Source: Streptomyces sp. YPW6 (lineage in GTDB: Bacteria; Actinomycetota; Actinomycetes; Streptomycetales; Streptomycetaceae). From it: 64,000 nt of DNA. Under the pieces are notes generated by a model. That model saw only the letters and a program-made list of their open reading frames with translations, was not told where the DNA came from and searched no databases. Positions within the stretch are counted from its first letter, which is position 1, and every line of letters starts with the position of its first letter. Position numbers and translations under genes: made by a program. The stretch spans positions 3,693,001-3,757,000 of the forward strand of contig NZ_CP076457.1 in assembly GCF_018866325.1 (NCBI RefSeq), read 5' to 3'. Below are positions 25,356-33,909 of this stretch, one piece after another.

Positions 25356-26060
25356 TCAGCGCTGTCCGCGCCGCCCGTCACGGCGTCGCAGATCCTTCAG
25401 CTGCCCGGCGAAAGCGTCCAGCCGCCCGTCCAGCCGTACGACGTCCTGCTGCACATCCGTCAGCCGCAGACTCATCGCGCCGACCACCTGGTGCGTCATC
25501 TCCGCCTTCCGGTCGAGGCCGTCGAGCCGCTCCGACATCCGCACCAGCACCGGCCCGAGCTCCTGCAGCGCACGGCCGACCCCGGTGAGGCAGCTCTCGA
25601 TGCGCGTGACGCGCTGGTCGAGGGAGGCGTACTGCGTGCGGAGCGACTCCTCGGCGTCGAGGAGGTACGTGCGCACGCAGCGCGCGATGTCGCTGTCGCG
25701 AAGAAGCATCGCGATGTTGAGGACGGTGCGGCGGGTGTAAAGCCGCAGCTGCGTAGCCGCCTGTGGATAACTGTCCACCCCGTCACCACCCCATAGCGAC
25801 ACCATGTCGCGATGGAAGGACTGCAGCTCAGCGCCGCGCAACACGCGCAGGCCGTTTTCGATGAGCTCCTTCTGATGCCGGTCGGTCAGCCTCCTGACCG
25901 CCCCTGTGGATACTTCGAAGTACTGCGCCACGTCCTCTGTGCGAACGTGAATTCCGTCCGGGAGCATGACCAGGCTCTTCACCTTGTCGAGGACGTCGAC
26001 GCGCCCCATCTGCTCCCCGCGCAGCGCGCGCGATTCGAGCAGGGCGACTTCCGTGGGCAT
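25356..26060 (-). CDS. Putative DNA-binding protein with helix-turn-helix and coiled-coil tail
   Basis: A 234-residue protein, not assigned to a named family. Residues about 20-65 (GIHVRTEDVAQYFEVSTGAVRR) look like a helix-turn-helix. The middle (TQLRLYTRRTVLNIAMLLRDSDIARCVRTYLLDAE) resembles regulatory proteins of the phage antirepressor type. The last ~90 residues have heptad-like spacing (LDQRVTRIESCL, LQELGPVLVRMSERLDGLDRK) and should form a coiled coil, followed by a basic end. The ATG has AAAGG 7 bases upstream. Its coding sequence contains DnaA-box-like motifs. A regulator or nucleoid-associated role is inference. Confidence 0.7.
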   Translation of the reverse strand: MPTEVALLESRALRGEQMGRVDVLDKVKSLVMLPDGIHVRTEDVAQYFEVSTGAVRRLTDRHQKELIENGLRVLRGAELQSFHRDMVSLWGGDGVDSYPQAATQLRLYTRRTVLNIAMLLRDSDIARCVRTYLLDAEESLRTQYASLDQRVTRIESCLTGVGRALQELGPVLVRMSERLDGLDRKAEMTHQVVGAMSLRLTDVQQDVVRLDGRLDAFAGQLKDLRRRDGRRGQR

Positions 26061-26297
26061 GGGTGTGCCTTTCGTACGAGGGAATGACGAGGACGGCCCA
26101 CACCCCGGGCTTCAGGGGTGGAGGACGCTCACGGTTGCCACTCACTCGATGACCGGTCCGGTGGGCTGCGCCTCACCCGGTGCCGGCATTCCCCAATGTC
26201 ACGATCGCTACGACGCCACGGATTCCAGTTGCCTCCACGCGCCCTGCCCAACGAACCGATAAACACAACGTCACGCGCACGTCGGTCCGGTCGTACG
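26061..26297. other. Intergenic region upstream of the coiled-coil protein gene
   Basis: About 240 bp of lower GC content that probably contain the promoter of the leftward gene at 26060. I see no RNA gene or repeat in it. Confidence 0.4.
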
Positions 26298-26335
26298 ACG
26301 GCCCCCGCGCTTGCCGGGGCAAGCGCGGGGGCCGT
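26298..26335 (-). terminator. Strong terminator of the ABC exporter operon
   Basis: A 17-bp perfect stem, ACGGCCCCCGCGCTTGC (26298-26314) with its inverse at 26319-26335, over a four-base loop, 32 bp beyond the stop of the last ABC gene. Confidence 0.85.
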
Positions 26336-26367
26336 CGGGACGGAGCAGGGGGCTCAAGCCAGAGGCC

Positions 26368-27087
26368 TCACTCCTCACCCGCCAGCTTCAGCGCCCGCAG
26401 CTTCTGGCCCGCGTACCAGGTGGCGGCGACCGTGACCGCGACCAGCAGGACCGTGGCGAGCGGCAGGCCGACCTCCGAGGTCACCACGCCGTCGCCCGAC
26501 ACCTTCTGGGCGACCGCCAGGGACCACTGCTGCACGCTGAGCGTCCGCGCACCGGCCACCAGACTGCCGAAGAGCGCCTCCCAGACCAGGGCGTAGACCA
26601 GGCCGAGGACGACCGCGTGCCGGCTGACCGTGCCGAGCAGCAGGAACAGGGCGCTGTAGGCGATCGAGGCGACCAGCGCCGCGATCGTGTAGGCCACGGC
26701 GATCTGCCGGCCGTTGCCGTTGAGGATCAGCCCCGCGAGCAGGGTCGGCAGCGCCGAGAACACCATGGTCACCGCGATGGCCACGATCAGTTTGGTGAAG
26801 ATGATCGTGGGCCGCTTCACCGGCTTGGCCAGCAGATAGACGATCGAGCCGTCGTCGATCTCCGGGCCGATCGCCCCGGTTCCCGCGATCACACCGATCA
26901 GCGGCACCATCGTGGCGATGGCGAAGCCGCCGAGGACGTTCGAGGCGATCTGGTCGTCGGCCCCGGCGAACATCCGTACGGCCGCGGCGATGAGCAGCAG
27001 CAGGGCGGGCAGGACGAACAGGATGGCGGCCCGGCGCCGGCCGAGCAGGGCCCGGTAGGTGAGCCGGGCGACTGTGGGGTCGTACAT
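26368..27087 (-). CDS. ABC-2 type exporter permease
   Basis: A 239-residue protein with six hydrophobic segments (for example AAILFVLPALLLLIAAAVRM, VLGGFAIATMVPLIGVIAGT, LIVAIAVTMVFSALPTLLAG) and the conserved cytoplasmic EIDDGSIVYLLAKPVKR, typical of ABC-2 membrane subunits. It is the last gene of a four-gene operon, 30 bp after an ATPase gene, with which it probably pairs. The exported substrate is unknown. Confidence 0.88.
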   Translation of the reverse strand: MYDPTVARLTYRALLGRRRAAILFVLPALLLLIAAAVRMFAGADDQIASNVLGGFAIATMVPLIGVIAGTGAIGPEIDDGSIVYLLAKPVKRPTIIFTKLIVAIAVTMVFSALPTLLAGLILNGNGRQIAVAYTIAALVASIAYSALFLLLGTVSRHAVVLGLVYALVWEALFGSLVAGARTLSVQQWSLAVAQKVSGDGVVTSEVGLPLATVLLVAVTVAATWYAGQKLRALKLAGEE

Positions 27088-27117
27088 GACGGTGCACAGC
27101 TCCTTTCAGGCCACTAC

Positions 27118-28029
27118 TCAGGCCGCTACGAGATAGGAAAAGACCGATTCGAGGGACTCGTCGGACGGCGAGACCGTGAGCAGCCGGATGCCCTGCTCGC
27201 GGGCGACCTTCGGCAGCAGTTCGGTGAACCGGCCGAAGTCGACGGCCTGGATGCGCAGGGCCTTCTCGGTCAGGTCGACCTCGATGCCCGCCGTGGACGG
27301 ATCGGCGATGAGCGCGGCCGCGAGGGCCCGGTCGTCGCTGGAGCGCACCAGATAGCGGTGCGGCCGGTCCTTCATCAGCCGACGGATCTTCCGGAAGTCG
27401 CCGGAGGCGGCGTGCCGCCCCGCCACGATCACCTCGATGTGCGAGGCCAGCTGCTCGACCTCTTCGAGGATGTGCGAGGAGAACAGGACCGTACGGCCCT
27501 CGGCTCCCATCCGCCGCAGCAGCTCCATGAGCTGCATCCGCTGACGCGGGTCCATTCCGTTGAACGGTTCGTCCAGGAGCAGCACCGAGGGCTCGTGGAC
27601 CAGCGCGGAGGCCATCTTGACGCGCTGGCGCATGCCCTTGCTGTACGTGGCGATCTTGCGGTCCTGGGCGTACTCCATCTGGACCGTGGCGAGCGCCCTC
27701 TGCGCCTCGGCCCCGCCCAGACCCTGGAGTTCGGCGTTGGCGACGACGAACTCCCTGCCGGTGAGGAAGTCGTACATCCCTTCCCGCTCCGGGACGATGC
27801 CGATCTCCTGGTAGACGGCCTCGTTGCGCCAGATCGTCCGGCCGTCGAGCGTGACCTTCCCCGTCGAGGGGGCGAGGAATCCGCCCATCATGTTGATGAG
27901 GGTGGACTTTCCCGCGCCGTTCGGGCCGAGGAGTCCGGTGACGCCGGGGCCCACGGTCATGGAGACGTCGTTGACGGCGACCACGTTGCCGAACCAGCGG
28001 GAGGTGTGGTCGATCTCGATGGTGGTCAC
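27118..28029 (-). CDS. ABC transporter ATP-binding protein
   Basis: A 303-residue ATPase: Walker A GPNGAGKST (~39-47), signature YSKGMRQRVKMA, Walker B SVLLLDEPFNGMDP, and a switch His in LFSSHILEEVEQL. The C-terminal ~80 residues form the extra domain common in DrrA/YhaQ-like export ATPases. The GTG start overlaps the stop of the upstream permease gene by 4 bp. The adjacent permease (26368) is its likely partner. Confidence 0.92.
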   Translation of the reverse strand: MTTIEIDHTSRWFGNVVAVNDVSMTVGPGVTGLLGPNGAGKSTLINMMGGFLAPSTGKVTLDGRTIWRNEAVYQEIGIVPEREGMYDFLTGREFVVANAELQGLGGAEAQRALATVQMEYAQDRKIATYSKGMRQRVKMASALVHEPSVLLLDEPFNGMDPRQRMQLMELLRRMGAEGRTVLFSSHILEEVEQLASHIEVIVAGRHAASGDFRKIRRLMKDRPHRYLVRSSDDRALAAALIADPSTAGIEVDLTEKALRIQAVDFGRFTELLPKVAREQGIRLLTVSPSDESLESVFSYLVAA

Positions 28030-28934
28030 AGCCCGGCCCTCCGGTAGCGGCGCATCAGGACGGCGTACGAGCCGGCGACGAGCGCGAGAACAACGATCAG
28101 GTAGACCACGCCGGTTCCGGCGCCGGGTCCTTCCCCTCCGGGGAAGGCGGAGGTCGCACCGAGGAAGGCGGTCTGGACACCGTCGATCAGCGTGATCGGC
28201 GAGAAGAGGCCGAGCCACTGCACGGCCCCTGCCGACCCGGTCTCCCAGGCGATGGCCTGGACCGTGGAGACGGCGCCGTAGGTGATGGTCAGGAGGGCGA
28301 TCACCGCGGCGACGCCGAAGCCGCGCCGCGGGGTCAGGGCGGCCATCACCAGGCCCAGCCCGGCGAACAGCACGGACAGCAGCGCCACCGACACCAGCCC
28401 CTGGCCGAACCACTTGGTCTGATCGGCGAAGTCGAACTTCGCGAGCAGAGCGCCCACATACAGGATGAGCAGCGGCGCACCGGTGAGGATGAAGAGCGCC
28501 GACGCGGTGGCGGCGAACTTCGCGATCACGTAGTCGGCGTGCTCGATCGGCCGCGAGAAGTACAGGGGGACGCTCTTGAAGCGGAGGTCCCTGGAGACCG
28601 CCTGCGGGGCCTGGGCGGCGATGAACAGGCCGATGACGGCCTGGAGGTAGATCGCGTACGAGGTGTACTTGAGCACCAGCTTGTCGGCGTCCGGAACGGC
28701 CATGGAGACCGCCACCAGGATCGCCGCGACCAGCGCCATCACGCCGAACAGCAACATGGGCAGCACCTTGGACTTGGCGGAACGGCCCAGTCCGAAGGAG
28801 CCCCGCAGGGTCTGCGAGAACAGGGAGCGGCGGGCGTAGGCCCGGCCGAGCCGCGGTCCGTCGTAGGAGCGGTAGCCGATGTTGTGGATCCGGGAGGCGT
28901 CGCGCCCGGCCGCGGCCTTGGTCTCAGTGCTCAT
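28026..28934 (-). CDS. ABC transporter permease (ABC-2 type)
   Basis: A 302-residue membrane protein with six main hydrophobic segments (PMLLFGVMALVAAILVAVSM, AIYLQAVIGLFIAAQAP, ASALFILTGAPLLILYVGAL and others). The loop DLRFKSVPLYFSRPIEHADY is typical of the ABC-2 family. The N-terminus holds GYRSYDGPRLGR, a motif of this permease family in actinobacteria. The ATG at 28934 lies inside the end of the upstream ATPase gene (11-bp overlap), so translation is coupled. Confidence 0.9.
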   Translation of the reverse strand: MSTETKAAAGRDASRIHNIGYRSYDGPRLGRAYARRSLFSQTLRGSFGLGRSAKSKVLPMLLFGVMALVAAILVAVSMAVPDADKLVLKYTSYAIYLQAVIGLFIAAQAPQAVSRDLRFKSVPLYFSRPIEHADYVIAKFAATASALFILTGAPLLILYVGALLAKFDFADQTKWFGQGLVSVALLSVLFAGLGLVMAALTPRRGFGVAAVIALLTITYGAVSTVQAIAWETGSAGAVQWLGLFSPITLIDGVQTAFLGATSAFPGGEGPGAGTGVVYLIVVLALVAGSYAVLMRRYRRAGL

Positions 28935-29961
28935 CGCGACCGCTTCCCTTCTGCTGGACGACCGGGGCGGAGCCGGCCGCGGCCGGGACGGCGGCTGCCC
29001 GCGCCGCGTCCTGTTCGGTTCGGAAGACCTCGGCGATCTGGTGGCGGCGCTGTTCCATGCGGACCAGGCCGAGCCCGAGCCCGGCGACGCTGTCGCGGAC
29101 CACGTCGTACGTCTCCTCGCCCGTCGCCTCGACCAGCAGGATGTGGCCCGCGCCCGGCAGCCCCTCCGTGTCGATCCCGTCGTGGCCGATGAGCGTGACG
29201 CCCGCGTCGGTGAGGACCTTGCGCAGCGCACCGGTGCCGTCGGGGTGGGTGTCGCTGTCGGTCACCTCGACCGCGAGGGTCGCGGTGGTCTGGGTGAAGT
29301 CACTGGTGGAGCTGGAGCGCAGAAGCGTTCCGCCGTCGATGACGACGACGTGGTCGCAGGTGCGTTCCAGCTCGCCGAGGAGGTGCGAGGTCACCAGGAC
29401 GGAGATGCCGAAGTCGGTGTGGATCCGGCGGATCAGACCGAGCATCTCGTCCCGGCCGACCGGGTCGAGGCCGTTGGTCGGCTCGTCGAGCAGGACCAGC
29501 TGGGGGTCGTGGACGAGGGCCTGGGCCAGCTTGACCCGCTGCTTCATGCCGGTCGAGTAGCCGCCGATGGGGCGGTAGCGCTCCTCGTAGAGACCGACGT
29601 GGCGCAGGGTGTCGGCCGTGCGCTCGCGGGCCGCCGTGGGCGGCAGCCCCGACATGCGCGCCATGTGCACGACGAACTCGGTCGCGGAGACGTCGGGCGG
29701 CAGGCAGTCGTGCTCGGGCATGTACCCCACCCGTTCCCGGATGGCGGCGCCGCTGGTCGCGACGTCGAGCCCGAGCACCGCGGCCCGGCCTTCGGTGGCG
29801 GGGGACAGACCCAGCAGGATCTTGATCAGTGTGGACTTGCCGGCTCCGTTGGAACCCACCAGACCGGTCACACCCGGTCCGATGTCCAACGTGAGCCGGT
29901 CAAGCGCGGTCACCCGGGGGAACCGCATGCTCAGGGCTTCGGTGGCGATTACGGCTGTCAC
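28924..29961 (-). CDS. ABC transporter ATP-binding protein
   Basis: A 345-residue ATPase: Walker A GSNGAGKST, signature YSTGMKQRVKLA, Walker B QLVLLDEPTNGLDP, and LVTSHLLGELE. It has a C-terminal domain of ~110 residues that ends in a Lys/Arg/Glu-rich tail. The GTG at 29961 starts VTAVIATEALSMRF; the longer open frame upstream lacks a ribosome site. It is the first gene of the operon and probably pairs with the permease it overlaps, giving two ATPase-permease pairs in one operon. Confidence 0.92.
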   Translation of the reverse strand: MTAVIATEALSMRFPRVTALDRLTLDIGPGVTGLVGSNGAGKSTLIKILLGLSPATEGRAAVLGLDVATSGAAIRERVGYMPEHDCLPPDVSATEFVVHMARMSGLPPTAARERTADTLRHVGLYEERYRPIGGYSTGMKQRVKLAQALVHDPQLVLLDEPTNGLDPVGRDEMLGLIRRIHTDFGISVLVTSHLLGELERTCDHVVVIDGGTLLRSSSTSDFTQTTATLAVEVTDSDTHPDGTGALRKVLTDAGVTLIGHDGIDTEGLPGAGHILLVEATGEETYDVVRDSVAGLGLGLVRMEQRRHQIAEVFRTEQDAARAAAVPAAAGSAPVVQQKGSGRDEH

Positions 29962-30187
29962 GGGACCGACGTTAGTGGCGCGAACCACAGCGGTCGTCAG
30001 CCCTGACGGCTGGATCGGCGTCAGACTCCAGGCGTACACGCCCGTAGGGGAGGCGCCGGGGATCCACCGCGGAGCCGGGGTTTTCCCCAGGCCGTGCACA
30101 CCTCTTGACGCAGCCGCCGGACATTGTCACATTCATCAGTGTCACGTTACGGGCACGTACCGCACACGGCAGGGAACGGACGGTGGC

Positions 30188-31048
30188 ATGACCGGCTTGG
30201 CCAAGGCAGTGCACGATGTGAACACCCCGGAGCTGCGGGGGTTCAGAGAGGTCCAGCGCCTCGCCTACGCCTGCGCGGAGGCGGTCGCCGGCCAGTTGCG
30301 CTCGGGGATGACCGAGCGCGAGGCGGCCCGGATGCAGCGTGTGTGGCTGCGCGAGCGCGGTGTGCGCGACTGGTTCCATCTCCCGTTCGCCTGGTTCGGG
30401 GACCGTACGGCGTTCGCCGGTTTCAAGGTGCCGCTGCAGTTCTTCCCGACCAACCGGAAGCTGGAGCCGGGCATGCCGTTCATCCTCGACATGGCCCCGG
30501 TGTACAAGGGGTTCACCGCCGATGTGGGGTATTCCGGGTGCCTCGGCCTCAGTCCGCTGCACGACCGGCTGCTGGCCGACCTGGAGGCCCATCGCGAGCT
30601 CATCCTGCGGGAGGTGCGCGAGCGCCGTCCGCTGCGCGAGATCTACGAGGACGTCGAACGCCTCATGACCGCGCAGGGATACGCGAACCGGCACCGGGCC
30701 TATCCCTTCGGCGTGATCGCCCACAAGATCGACCGCGTCACCGAACGCCGCTGGTCCCCGCAGGTGTTCGGCTTCGGCACCCAGGCGCTCAAAGGACTGG
30801 TGAGCGACGCGCTGCACGGCCACCGGGACGGCTGGTCACCACTGTGGAGCCCCTACCGCTTCTCCGACCACCCGCCGCAGCCGGGCCTGTGGGCGGTCGA
30901 ACCCCACCTCGGATTCCGGGGTACGGGCGCGAAGTTTGAGGAGATCCTGGTCGTCACCGACTCCAAGGACCCCGAGCAGAGCGCCTTCTGGCTGGACGAC
31001 GATCTGCCGCATGTGCGGCGCTGGGCCGAGGAGAAGGTGGCGGCGTGA
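30188..31048 (+). CDS. M24-family metallopeptidase homologue
   Basis: A 286-residue pita-bread-fold protein related to methionine and Xaa-Pro aminopeptidases. Putative metal ligands are D in FILDMAPVYKG, D in FTADVGYSG, a His in the GVIAHKIDR region, E in WAVEPHLG and E in KFEEILVVTD. It lacks the usual N-terminal creatinase domain. It is the first gene of a coupled operon with a hydrolase-SDR fusion and a MerR regulator; that context suggests a small-molecule enzyme and not a general peptidase, which is inference. ATG at 30188. Confidence 0.85.
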   Translation: MTGLAKAVHDVNTPELRGFREVQRLAYACAEAVAGQLRSGMTEREAARMQRVWLRERGVRDWFHLPFAWFGDRTAFAGFKVPLQFFPTNRKLEPGMPFILDMAPVYKGFTADVGYSGCLGLSPLHDRLLADLEAHRELILREVRERRPLREIYEDVERLMTAQGYANRHRAYPFGVIAHKIDRVTERRWSPQVFGFGTQALKGLVSDALHGHRDGWSPLWSPYRFSDHPPQPGLWAVEPHLGFRGTGAKFEEILVVTDSKDPEQSAFWLDDDLPHVRRWAEEKVAA

Positions 31049-32817
31049 ATCTGTCTCAGGCGCGTGAGCGGACCGTGCGTACGGGAGGCGTCGAGCTGTG
31101 CGTCGCCGAGCTGGGCGACGCGGAACGGCCGACCGTGGTGCTGGTCCACGGCTATCCGGACAGCAAGGAGGTCTGGTCGGACGTCGCCGTGCGGCTGGCC
31201 GAGCACTGGCACGTGGTGCTGTACGACGTACGGGGCCACGGCCGGTCCACCGCCCCGAAGCCGCTGCGCGGCGGCTTCACCCTGGAGAAGCTGACCGACG
31301 ACTTCCTCGCCGTGATCGACACCGTCAGCCCGGACCGGCCGGTGCACGTGGTCGGTCACGACTGGGGTTCCGTCCAGTCCTGGGAGTTCGTCACGGTCGG
31401 CCGGACCGAGGGCAGGATCGCCTCCTTCACCTCGATGTCCGGGCCGTCCCTCGACCACTTCGGGCACTGGATCAAGCGCCGGATGGCCCGCCCCACCCCG
31501 CGCAAGGTGGGCCAGCTGCTCGGCCAGGGCGCGAAGTCCTGGTACGTGTACATGCTCCACACCCCCGTCCTGCCGGAGCTCGCCTGGCGCGGACCGCTCG
31601 GCAAACGCTGGCCGGGGATCCTGGAGCGGCTGGAGAAGGTGCCCGCGGGCGACTACCCCACCGCCTCCCTCCCCGACGACGCGGCGCACGGCGCCTGGCT
31701 CTACCGCGACAACGTCCGCGCCCGGCTGAGCAGGCCCCGCCCGGACGCCTACGCCCACGCACCGGTCCAGCTGATCACCCCGACCGGTGACTCCTTCCTC
31801 TCCGAACGGCTCTACGACGGCCTGGAGGACTGGGTTCCCGCGCTGGTACGCCGCTCACTGCCGGCCAAGCACTGGGTGCCCCGCACCCGGCCGGACCAGC
31901 TCGCCTCCTGGATCGACGAGTTCGTCACCGCGAACGAGTCCGCGGCGCGGGACGGCGGGCCCGTGCAGCAGACGGTGGCCCAGGGACCCTACGCGGAGCG
32001 GTTCGGCGGTCAGCTGGTCCTGGTGACGGGCGCGGCCTCCGGGATCGGGCGGGCCACGGCGTTCGCCTTCGCCGAGGCCGGCGCCCGGATCGTGGCCGTG
32101 GACCGCGATGCGGAGGGCGCCGCCCGCACCGCGGAGATGGCACGGCTGATCGGGGCCCCCGCGGCCTGGGGCGAAGCCGTGGACGTCAGCGACGAGGCCG
32201 CGATGGAGAAGCTCGCCGCCCGGGTCGCCGCCACGTACGGAATCGTCGACGTCCTGGTCAACAACGCCGGGATCGGGCTCTCCGGCTCCTTCCTGGACAC
32301 CACCAGCGAGGAGTGGAAGAAGGTCCTCGACGTCAATCTGTGGGGGGTCATCCACGGCTGCCGGTTCTTCGGCCGGCAGATGGCGGACCGCGGCCAGGGC
32401 GGCCATATCGTCAACACCGCTTCGGCAGCGGCCTTCCAGCCCTCCCGGGCACTGCCCGCGTACAGCACGTCGAAGGCGGCCGTGCTGATGCTCAGCGAGT
32501 GCCTGCGGGCCGAGTTGGCGGAGAAGTCGATCGGCGTGAGCGCGATATGCCCCGGCATCGTCAACACCAACATCACCGCCACCGCCCGGTTCGCGGGGAC
32601 CGACGCGGCGGAGGAGGAGCGGCTGCAGAAGCGGACGAGCCGGCTCTACGGACGGCGCAACTACCCGCCGGAGAAGGTCGCCGACGCCGTCCTGCGGGCC
32701 GTCGTGCGCAACCAGGCCGTGGTCCCGGTGACCCCGGAGGCGCGCGGCGCCCGGCTGCTGTCCCGGCTGAGTCCGGGGGCGCTGCGTGCCCTCGCCCGGA
32801 TGAAGCCGCCGCTGTGA
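31045..32817 (+). CDS. Alpha/beta-hydrolase and short-chain dehydrogenase fusion protein
   Basis: A 590-residue two-domain enzyme. The N-terminal ~300 residues are an epoxide-hydrolase-like alpha/beta fold: VVLVHGYPDSKEVW, and the nucleophile elbow VVGHDWGS with Asp as nucleophile. The C-terminal part (about 325-590) is a classical SDR: VTGAASGIG (~329-336), NNAG (~406), and catalytic Ser/Tyr/Lys in TASAAAF and YSTSK (Tyr ~471). It would use NAD(P). The GTG overlaps the stop of the M24 gene by 4 bp, and its stop overlaps the MerR start. The substrate is unknown. The fusion suggests consecutive ring-opening and oxidation or reduction steps. Confidence 0.92.
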   Translation: MNLSQARERTVRTGGVELCVAELGDAERPTVVLVHGYPDSKEVWSDVAVRLAEHWHVVLYDVRGHGRSTAPKPLRGGFTLEKLTDDFLAVIDTVSPDRPVHVVGHDWGSVQSWEFVTVGRTEGRIASFTSMSGPSLDHFGHWIKRRMARPTPRKVGQLLGQGAKSWYVYMLHTPVLPELAWRGPLGKRWPGILERLEKVPAGDYPTASLPDDAAHGAWLYRDNVRARLSRPRPDAYAHAPVQLITPTGDSFLSERLYDGLEDWVPALVRRSLPAKHWVPRTRPDQLASWIDEFVTANESAARDGGPVQQTVAQGPYAERFGGQLVLVTGAASGIGRATAFAFAEAGARIVAVDRDAEGAARTAEMARLIGAPAAWGEAVDVSDEAAMEKLAARVAATYGIVDVLVNNAGIGLSGSFLDTTSEEWKKVLDVNLWGVIHGCRFFGRQMADRGQGGHIVNTASAAAFQPSRALPAYSTSKAAVLMLSECLRAELAEKSIGVSAICPGIVNTNITATARFAGTDAAEEERLQKRTSRLYGRRNYPPEKVADAVLRAVVRNQAVVPVTPEARGARLLSRLSPGALRALARMKPPL

Positions 32818-33761
32818 CCGGGGCCGGGGCAGCGGCCGCCGAGTACCGGATCGAGGACCTGGCGCACGCCAGCGGCGCCACGGTGCGCACGATCCGCGCC
32901 TATCAGGACCGGGGGCTGCTCCCGACGCCCGAGCGGCGCGGACGGGCCAACGTGTACCGGGAGGCCCATCTGGCCAGGCTGCGGCAGATCGCGGACCTCC
33001 TCGACCGGGGCTACACCCTCGCCAGCATCAAGGAGCTGCTGGAGGCGTGGGACGCGGGGCGGGGGCTCGGCGGGGTGCTCGGCCTCGTCGCGGAGGTGCA
33101 GGGGCCGTGGACGGACGAGGAGGCGGACCGGATCACCCGAACGGAGCTGGACGCGAAGTTCGGCGGCGCACAGGACGACGAGGCGATAGCGGAGGCCGTG
33201 GCGCTCGGCGTGCTGGAACGCGTCCCCGGCCGGGACGACGAGTTCCTCGTGCCCAGTCCCCAAGAGCTGTCGGTAGCAGTTGAGTTGCATGCCGCTGGGG
33301 TCCCGCTGACGGCAATCTCCGGTCATCTGCGGGAGCTTCGCGGACAGGTGGAGCACATAGCCTCCCGTTTCCTGGAGTTCACCACCGAGCACGTCTTCGC
33401 CCGCTACCTCGGTCATCGCCCGCCCACCGACGCGGACGCGGCCGAGGCAGCATCGCTGGTCCGACGGCTGCGGCCGCTCGCCCAGCAGACGGTGGACGCC
33501 GAACTGGCCCGCGCCATGCAGATGTTCGCGACCCGGCACCTGCACCACCACCTCGGCGCCGAGGAGAGCGTCATCGAGGGGAGCGAGACGCGTCCGGTGC
33601 TCCTGCCACGCCGGACAACCCAGGCCGTGCAGGCGCTGGTCGGCCCCGACCAGGTGGCGGCGTTCATCGCGGCGGCCGCCGAACGCGAGGTGCAGGCACG
33701 CACCTTGGATGCGCTCGCCTCATCTCACACAAGAGTCACGAAAGTTGACGAAACGGGTTGA
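32814..33761 (+). CDS. MerR-family transcriptional regulator
   Basis: A 315-residue protein with an N-terminal MerR winged helix (about 12-80: YRIEDLAHASGATVRTIRAY, GLLPTPERRGRANVY, LLDRGYTLASIKELLE). The ~230-residue helical C-terminal region differs from metal sensors: it has no Cys pair but a His cluster (RHLHHHL). It is coupled by GTGA to the hydrolase-SDR gene and probably controls the operon. The effector may be the substrate of those enzymes, which is inference. Confidence 0.9.
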   Translation: MTGAGAAAAEYRIEDLAHASGATVRTIRAYQDRGLLPTPERRGRANVYREAHLARLRQIADLLDRGYTLASIKELLEAWDAGRGLGGVLGLVAEVQGPWTDEEADRITRTELDAKFGGAQDDEAIAEAVALGVLERVPGRDDEFLVPSPQELSVAVELHAAGVPLTAISGHLRELRGQVEHIASRFLEFTTEHVFARYLGHRPPTDADAAEAASLVRRLRPLAQQTVDAELARAMQMFATRHLHHHLGAEESVIEGSETRPVLLPRRTTQAVQALVGPDQVAAFIAAAAEREVQARTLDALASSHTRVTKVDETG

Positions 33762-33773
33762 ATCGCCTGCCTG

Positions 33774-33827
33774 TTGTCCACAGTTTCGTCAAATAGCCTG
33801 TGGATAAGTCGAGTTGGTTGTGGATCA
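33774..33827. promoter_or_regulatory. Three DnaA-box-like sequences upstream of kptA
   Basis: TTGTCCACA at 33774-33782 (+), TTATCCACA on the minus strand at 33799-33807, and TGATCCACA on the minus strand at 33819-33827. Three boxes in 54 bp, in the only AT-rich stretch between the MerR and kptA genes. Confidence 0.55.
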
Positions 33828-33909
33828 AACATCGGTACGAAGAAAGACGAAAAGAAGCCTGTAAGAAATCCGGATGCACCGATGAACCGCGCACGGGCAC
33901 TCTGGCGCG

